A DNA stretch of 64,000 bases from Panonychus citri. Taxonomy: Eukaryota > Arthropoda > Arachnida > Trombidiformes > Tetranychidae. Every line of letters begins with the position of its first letter. The first letter of the stretch is position 1. Positions 57,676-64,000 of the stretch are shown here, piece after piece. The stretch is taken from positions 992,001 to 1,056,000 of the forward strand of contig NW_026515454.1 of assembly GCF_014898815.1 (NCBI RefSeq), in the 5' to 3' direction. The notes beneath the pieces were generated by a model. That model saw nothing but the letters and a program-made list of their open reading frames with translations. It was not told the origin of the DNA and did not search any database. Position numbers and translations under genes: made by a program.

Positions 57676-58784
57676 GATTATCTCACTTTAAATAAGAACA
57701 ATTAACACAATTAGAATAAGAATTCAAAGCAATTAATGAGTTAAAATTAAGAAAACAACTCACCTTGATTAAGGTTGTTTTCCTTTTGGCTTCTTTTCAC
57801 TTGAAAACCATGAGTTGAATTCAACTCCAGCTGATTAGTTGCTCATGTTCATTGGATTAGAATCCAAGTGACGTTTAATTTTCCTTTTAATTGTGATTAA
57901 TTTTAACTTTAAATTGACCAATAATCTTTCGAGTTACAATTTAAATGGTCATTTAAATGTCTACAAGAAGAAAATTACTCTCATTGGAAATATTTCCATT
58001 GTTATTTGTTAATCGGTACGAGTGAAAATCAACTAATCAAATTGATCAATCATCTTTTATTTTTCTGATTCTTGGTTAATTGTCAAGGTTAATTGTTTGA
58101 CATTCGATTGTGATATTTAGATGTTGATTCATTGATTGGAAATTGATTCCATTTTTTGTTCTGGTTGTTTTTTTTTCGAGACCAATTAGTTGATTGATAT
58201 TTTCTTTATCGTTGTTGTGATAATAATTGTTACAGAGAAACAGGTAAATGTTTTAATTTGTTTATGTTGATAACCATTTGATGGGTAAAAATATATTGAA
58301 AGGGTTGGTAATTGACAGCAAACATTTAGATTGGATAAACAATAACAGGATAAAATGAAAAGAGATTAGCAAAAGATATTGAAAGAGCTTAAACAGTTTG
58401 GATGTTGAGGGATTTCACTTTTTTTTTACAATACATGGAACTGAGAATTCTTGATTCATGGTCAACGAGATTTGGTCAAACAATCCGATAGGAACTGTTC
58501 CTATTTCATCAAAGAAGAAGAGAGAGAGATTTACAAAATAAAGATTATCCAAAAGCGATTAGCAAAACTTGACTACAGTCATGTAATGATGTTGATTAGT
58601 TGAAGAAGAAGAAGAAGAAGACAAATTAGATCAGATATTGGAGTAGAAAAAAAGGAAAAGGTAAGAAAACCTTAAATAGATAGAAATTGTGGTCAAAGAT
58701 GATAGAGTTTAGAAGGAGAGGAAGATAATATTTAGAAAATTCTATTTGGGTGATACAATCAGTGTTCGAATTGTATTCTTAATT
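57676..58784. other. Intergenic between EIF2AK1 and the Maf-type gene
   Basis: 5' UTR exon and promoter side of EIF2AK1 at the low end, 3' flank of the Maf gene at the high end. AT-rich, with an (AAG)n stretch at about 58605-58621. No ORF is supported. Confidence 0.45.
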
Positions 58785-59549
58785 CTATTCGGAATACATG
58801 TGATACAATTCTTTGGTTAATCGATGAAGTGGTAATCCAACTACATTGAAATAATCTCCTTTAATTGATTCAATTAGAGTTGCTCCTATTCCTTGAATAG
58901 CATAGCCTCCAGCTTTATCCATTGGTTCACCGGTTTCAATGTAAGAGTTAATTATATTGGGTGTTAATTGACAAATGTAAACATCGGTTGCTTCATGGAA
59001 AGTTGTCACCACATAATCATCACCGTTACCATTATCATCCTTGTTACTACAAGCATTTGAGGTTGTTGTTGTTGATGATGTTGTTGTTGTTATTGTTGTC
59101 GTAGTTGTTGTTGACGAGGGATTGTTAATTGTTGTCAAAGCCGCTGATGAGTGAGGTGAAGTTGAATTTGTGACCAGAGCAACACCGGTAAATACTGTGT
59201 GCCAATTACCACTTAATTTGGTCAACATTTGAAAAGCATCTTCTTTATCTTTGGGTTTCTCGTAAATAGATTCTTGAAAAGTGACCACAGTATCCGCTCC
59301 GATTATCAGGTCAGCGGTCTCACCGGCATCGGCTAATTTTTTGTACACATGAATAGCCTTTTGTTTAGCATTTTCTTTAACATATTCACAGGGATGACTA
59401 AACTTATCCCGCAACAATTGTTCATTAAAACCACTGTCAATTATCTCGAAATTAAGTCCAATTGATTCAAGAAGAGCTCGTCGTCGAGGTGAAGTACTAC
59501 CAAGGATATTTCTCTGTTTACTAAGAAGATGGGCAATTGGTTGTAACAT
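58785..59549 (-). CDS. Maf-family nucleotide pyrophosphatase (ASMTL-like)
   Basis: A 254-residue intronless frame starting at the ATG at 59547-59549. Maf signatures are complete: STSPRRRALLESIGL (nucleotide-binding loop), EYVKENAKQKA, GADTVV with the catalytic/metal Asp, EKPKDKEDAFQML, SGNWHTVFTGVALV, and a C-terminal GYAIQGIGATLIESIKGDYF. Maf enzymes hydrolyse dTTP, UTP or modified nucleotides (m5U, pseudo-U, m7GTP, depending on clade) to monophosphates, cleaning the nucleotide pool. A fused methyltransferase domain as in vertebrate ASMTL is absent. About 50 residues at 127-177 form a Thr/Ser/Asn-rich insert between two core strands, encoded by an impure TTG/GTT (ACA/AAC) trinucleotide repeat. 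This is probably a surface loop of variable length. Without the insert the size is normal for the family (about 200). Confidence 0.92.
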   Translation of the reverse strand: MLQPIAHLLSKQRNILGSTSPRRRALLESIGLNFEIIDSGFNEQLLRDKFSHPCEYVKENAKQKAIHVYKKLADAGETADLIIGADTVVTFQESIYEKPKDKEDAFQMLTKLSGNWHTVFTGVALVTNSTSPHSSAALTTINNPSSTTTTTTITTTTSSTTTTSNACSNKDDNGNGDDYVVTTFHEATDVYICQLTPNIINSYIETGEPMDKAGGYAIQGIGATLIESIKGDYFNVVGLPLHRLTKELYHMYSE

Positions 59550-61057
59550 GATTATCGACGCTTTTGTTTTCTCGAATCACTTTATCTTTAAGTATCAATA
59601 TGAATCCTCTTTGATGTTGAATTGTTGTTTATAATTAGCAATCAAAACGAAAAGAGCAGTTATCTTGACATAAATAATCACAGAATAAATTGTCCGAGTG
59701 AAAGGTTGAGACAGAGATCGAAATCTAGAGAAGAAGAGGGAAAATAAAGAAAAGAAGATGATTAGTTGATGATGAGAAAAGAGAGACAAAGAAAAGGAAC
59801 ATGATGATCAAGGTGTAGGCGAAAGAGGAGGAAGAAAAAGAAGAGAATTTCAATCACCATGAAAGTGTAGTGTCAATGGAAAGAAGAGACAATTAACTAA
59901 TCCATTAATACATTGAGCTTTTTTCTTTCTCTTTTTTTTATTGTTACATTAAGAGAGTTTTCTTTACCTTTTCTTTATCTTCTTCTTTTCATTTTCTTAC
60001 AAATACTCTTAACCTTTTTGGCTTTCTCAATGTTGATCTCTTTTCTTTCTTTCTTTCTTTCTTTTCTTTCTTTTCTTTCTTTTCTCTCTTTCTATCAAAA
60101 TACCAATCATTAAATTCTGGTTTTTCTTCTTCTTTTTTGCTCTCAACAATAACATCCAACATGCACCAATAAACAAGGCAACTTGTAGTTAAGACAATAC
60201 TGGATTAATCATGGCAAGAGATTGGAATTGAGCTTGGTCAGATTTAATTGCGAACAAAATTAAAAGAAAGAAAGAAAAATAGGGAGAGAGAGAGAAAAAA
60301 AAGAAAGAAGAAAAAAGAAGAGAAAGACAAATAAGAAAAGAATAAAAAGAGAAAAAGAGAAAAAGAAAGACCTTTGTTCAAAGGAACGGCAATTATTCAA
60401 TCTTCGGGTGATATTATAATTGCTTTTCTTTTACCATTCTAATCAAATTAATCAGGACACTGGTTAATGATTGGAAATTGTTTCAAATCAATTCAATCTA
60501 AATTACAATTAACTCAACAAATCGATGAGAAAGTAGAATTGATATGATTACAATGACCGATTATGGGTGAAAATGTATTGTTATTGAAAGAGAAAAGAGA
60601 AAAGGACAGAACGAAGACTTAATCATCTTACCTTTTTAACAATTAACTAATTGTAATGTTGGTTGAAATTCTCAATTGACTGATGTGGTCAATCACAAAT
60701 AGAAGTTACAATTAAATCTCATTTAAAGTGAACAATTGATTTTGTTTTGGGAAAACCAGTTACCATGTGAAAAAATAAAAAGAAAAACGAAAACAAAAAA
60801 TCAAATCGATTCAAAAATCGATTTTCAATTAATTAGAATTCAAGTGAATTGATGATTGAGATTTTTTATTTTTCTTTATTATTTTAATTTTGGAATTTGC
60901 AATTTGTCACAGTGAGAATTGATTTTGATCATGATGATGAGATTCAAATGTGTGTGTATTTGTGTATATGTGAGTGTGAGCGAGAGAGAGAGAGAAAGTG
61001 AATTTAGTTGTTTTATATTAAATTAAAAAAGAAAAATTTGATTTGTAATAATTATGA
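59550..61057. other. Intergenic between the Maf-type and transferrin genes
   Basis: No coding ORF. There are (TTTC)n-type sequence at about 60030-60095, GA/AAG-rich sequence at 60260-60375 and a (GA)n run near 60981-60995. The ORFs read through the T/C tracts are low-complexity artefacts. Confidence 0.5.
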
Positions 61058-63927
61058 TTAAAGTGAGAAAAAGTTTCGTGTCCAGTTGATTGAACAAATT
61101 AAGGCAATGATTAATTGTAAAGATGAACATGGCAAACAGGATTGGGTTGATTGTGATGTACAATCGGTTAATTTCATTAAATTAATGAATTCCGGGCTGA
61201 GGTAAGAGGTGTGGGTACGTTGGTTAACAGGTAAGGCCACTAATTGTGAGGTCGCATCGGAAAAGATTAAATCATGATAATTTTTCTCAGAGACAAACAT
61301 TTTAAATGTATAATCTTGGGAATATTTTGATCCATAGTATTGCTGAGCGGTTAAGAAAAGGTTTACATAGGCAGCGATGTGTTGCTCAGGTTTTAATGGA
61401 CTGGTGACCATCGCGTTACCCGCAACTTTGCCCAAATTACATGAGGCTGAGGCGTTATAACTTGCTCGAGATCCATCTCGACATAAAAGTTCATAATCTC
61501 CGGGGATTAAATTACGAGACCAGAATTCTGGATTACGACCAGCGGTGTTTTCAAAGATCGCCGTGTGTTTGACAAAGGCCACATTTCCACCTCCCGCAAT
61601 GAGACATCGAAGAGCTCCCGTTGAACCGTAAAAAGGTTCATTGGCATCACGGGCACAATACGATTTAGAGGTACCCGAACAAAGGTCACATAGATTATTT
61701 AATCCCCAATCGGTGGTTGTATAATCGGGTGAAAGTGCTCCTGGTGCACAAGATTTTTGGAAAAATTGAGCCGCAGCGGTAAGTGAATCACACCCATAGG
61801 ATCTCATCCGATTGTTGGAGAGGAGGAAACCCAAAGGTACAACCCAACCGGCAGCGGTTCCAACACCCGTGTGACATGATGATTTACCCTTGAGGAAAAA
61901 TAAATCAGACTCTGGGTCGGAGGTTTTAGCCACAGCGACAACATAATAACCCGATTCAGTGAGGTCATATTTTTCCGCTAAAATGGGCACCAGTCCGTAT
62001 TGGTGGCCTGCTCGGTAAACATCAGCGGCATCTAACATTACCAAATCGGCTCGACCTCGTCTAATAGCTTCCATACAGCCGATTACACTTCTCTCAGAGA
62101 CACAGCTTAACATGGGCTGTAAAAATGCCGCTCGAAATGTTGTTGCCATCTCTTGACATTTCTTCATCTCAACGGAAGATATTACACAAAGTCGAGCAGT
62201 TGGAACTGGACATTTCTTTAATCTTTTAGAAAGTAACTCATAATTGTCCTTTTTTAAATAATTACGAAAAGTTTGATCGGGACCTGAAAGTGGCTCGAAT
62301 CCAGTAAGTTCATCAGAGAATAATAGATTTGCACTGTCACCATATTTTTGTGGACTCCGTTCATCGGCAAGATTAAATGATTGAGATGCTTTTCTATTAT
62401 CATTTGCAAAGTTCTGATTGTTAACTGTTCCATAATCATTGCCTACGTTGAAAATTTTAGCTGATTTCATGAGGAATTGCTGAACTTTTTTCCTCTCCTC
62501 AGGTAACATGGAAGAGAAAACAACAACTGCATGAGCAGGTGATCGACCCCAATTACATTCTCGATAGTTACTTAATCCTCTTCGACCTCCTTGTGGACAT
62601 AAAAGTTCCAGATCATCTCTACGGTAACTATAACGATCACGTAAGGCCATTAATCGAGCAGTTGAATGTTTAAGAAAAGCAACATCTCCATTGTCAATGA
62701 GACATTTAAAAGCTCCCTCGTAATTAGCATATTCATCGGATCCAGAACATTTAGTATGACAAAGAGCACAAATCGATTGAGGATTATCACCACTGGGATT
62801 GTTTTTATCATTTAAAGCATTTGGTGCACACGAAGAATTGAAAAAAGTGGCCGCTGTTTTAACGATATTATTACAATCTTTAAACTCAATGATTCCATCA
62901 TTTATCAATCGAGCCAAAGGTAAAACCCAACCAGCCATTTGATTTACTCCAGGGAAACAAGCTTTTTTACCTTTCAAATCAGTTATCGTTTGAATTTGAA
63001 TGGATGAACTTTTCTTGACCACAGCAACAGAGTAATAGCCATCATCTAATGTTGAATCATATCTTTCAGCCATGATTGGGACAAGTGAATGATATCGACC
63101 AGCAATGAAAACTTCACCAGGATCCAAGGTAACCAAATGAGCTCTTCCTTTCTCAATATGATTCATACAAGTCTCTCGGTCAGAGGTTTGTTCACATTTC
63201 AATTGGTAACCAAATGGTTCCTCTGAACCAACAGGTACATTATTAGGATAACGTTTGATAGCTTCAGACCAATCCAAGCATTTCTTTTGTTCGGCGACAC
63301 TTATTGTACACCAAATTAATTCTTTAGGTGGTGTCACATCAAACCTAGAAGATTGTGCATAATAACCTAAAAAAATTGGAGAAAAAAAAAAGAGAATAGA
63401 AAATAAAATTAATCAATAATTTTCTTCAAAGAAAAAAGAACAGAAAAATATTCAACAGAATCAACAATCTTTAAAACTACAAGTCGACAAGTGGATTAAA
63501 ACTTGACAATATTTAACTTCAAATTCTATATAAAAAGACAATGAAAATGATAGAAATTAATCACCAATCTAATTAGTATTTAAAAGAAAAGAAAAAATTA
63601 CAAAAGTAAAAGGAAATGTAAAGGTAAGTAAAAAATACTATTGGTTACAGGTAAGAATAGAAAAACAAAAAATTAGAAACAAAACTTTCACTAGTTTAAT
63701 TGCACTGATTAAAGTTACTTCTTGAAAAATGCTTGTCAATCAGTTTAGATTATCTAAATTAATCATATTAATCAAATTTAATTGAATTGAAATAAGGTAA
63801 AAACAAGAAAAAAAAACAAAAGGGTAAGAAAAAGGTAAACATGATAGGTAAATTTTTCTCATGTAAATGTTTACTTACCTAGAGGGAAAAAAAGAAAGAA
63901 ACAAATTTTACCAAAGATCGAGTTCAT
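61058..63927 (-). CDS. Two-lobed transferrin with a GPI-like tail (melanotransferrin/transferrin-2 type)
   Basis: Exon 1 is 63927-63879 (signal peptide MNSIFGKICFFLFFPLG, donor ctag|gtaagt). Exon 2 is 63366-61058. The joined frame is exact, 785 residues. Both transferrin lobes are present (about 30-330 and 400-710) with many paired cysteines. The C-terminus is a hydrophobic run (SSLQLIIALICSI) after a small-residue stretch, like a GPI-attachment signal, as in melanotransferrins and insect transferrin-2. Iron ligands, by motif position: the N-lobe has D98 (LDPG), Y128 (GYYSVAV) and H295 (SPAHAVV), but Leu269 where the second Tyr belongs (DDLELLC). The C-lobe has D462, Y491 and Y641 (GDYELLC), but Asn667 where His belongs. 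The anion-site Thr and Arg are changed to Pro and Gln in the N-lobe (CFPGVNQMAGW). Family relatives act in iron handling and, in insects, in epithelial junctions. Confidence 0.93.
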
Positions 63928-64000
63928 TTTAACTGAATTGATTGATTATTGGTAAAAGACCAGTTAACTAATCATCAGAAAGAATAAAAAAATCACCAAA

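Noticed and set aside
1..64000. Operons, Shine-Dalgarno sites, CRISPR arrays, rRNA or tRNA genes.
   Set aside because: The window is eukaryotic with spliced genes. No spaced direct-repeat array, and no tRNA or rRNA signature, was recognised on either strand.

Overview
This window is AT-rich nuclear DNA from an animal. The genes have GT-AG introns, mostly short, and encode typical metazoan proteins: kinesin-2, CNNM, a CD36-type receptor, the HRI kinase, NSUN6, and a receptor with many Ig, FN3 and DB modules. DB modules are typical of ecdysozoans. Together with the compact AT-rich layout, this makes an arthropod, perhaps an acariform mite, my best guess; the species is not established by the sequence alone.

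Layout. At 1-9.6 kb two paralogous small four-TM proteins converge on a 7 kb gene desert. At 11.4-14.3 kb is a CD36-type scavenger receptor (- strand). At 18-22.8 kb is a large adhesion-type receptor with 3 Ig, 4 FN3 and 8 DB modules (- strand). At 23.5-25.9 kb lie decayed remnants of extra CD36 gene copies. At 26.2-29.9 kb is an ecto-NTPDase (- strand). At 30.6-32.1 kb are two DPH3 copies, separated by a mosaic of displaced CNNM and CD36 gene fragments. At 33.7-39.3 kb is the CNNM metal-transport gene (5 exons, - strand). At 45.0-47.7 kb is a 12-exon KIF3A kinesin (- strand). At 49.1-50.8 kb is a beta-hexosaminidase (+). At 51.0-52.7 kb is a solitary retrotransposon-type Gag-protease ORF (-). 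At 53.9-55.4 kb is NSUN6 (+). At 55.6-57.7 kb is the eIF2alpha kinase HRI (-). At 58.8-59.5 kb is a Maf-type nucleotide pyrophosphatase (-). At 61.1-63.9 kb is a two-lobed transferrin with a GPI-like tail (-).

Most of the genes are unrelated housekeeping or cell-surface loci rather than a functional cluster. Three things stand out. (1) The Gag-protease ORF carries seven short palindromes that share a CCT(T/A)AGG-type core but have different arms that are nonetheless complementary to each other; I saw none outside this ORF. (2) The 23.5-33.5 kb interval is a recombination-scarred zone, where pieces of CD36, CNNM and DPH3 have been copied and joined. One piece has an in-frame 711-nt deletion at a 4-bp microhomology, and a fragment junction supplies the stop codon of the second DPH3 gene. 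(3) Otherwise well-conserved CNNM and NTPDase genes contain three single-base frame losses. At two of these the displaced CNNM copy carries the missing base. This points either to consensus errors in the assembly or to recent decay.
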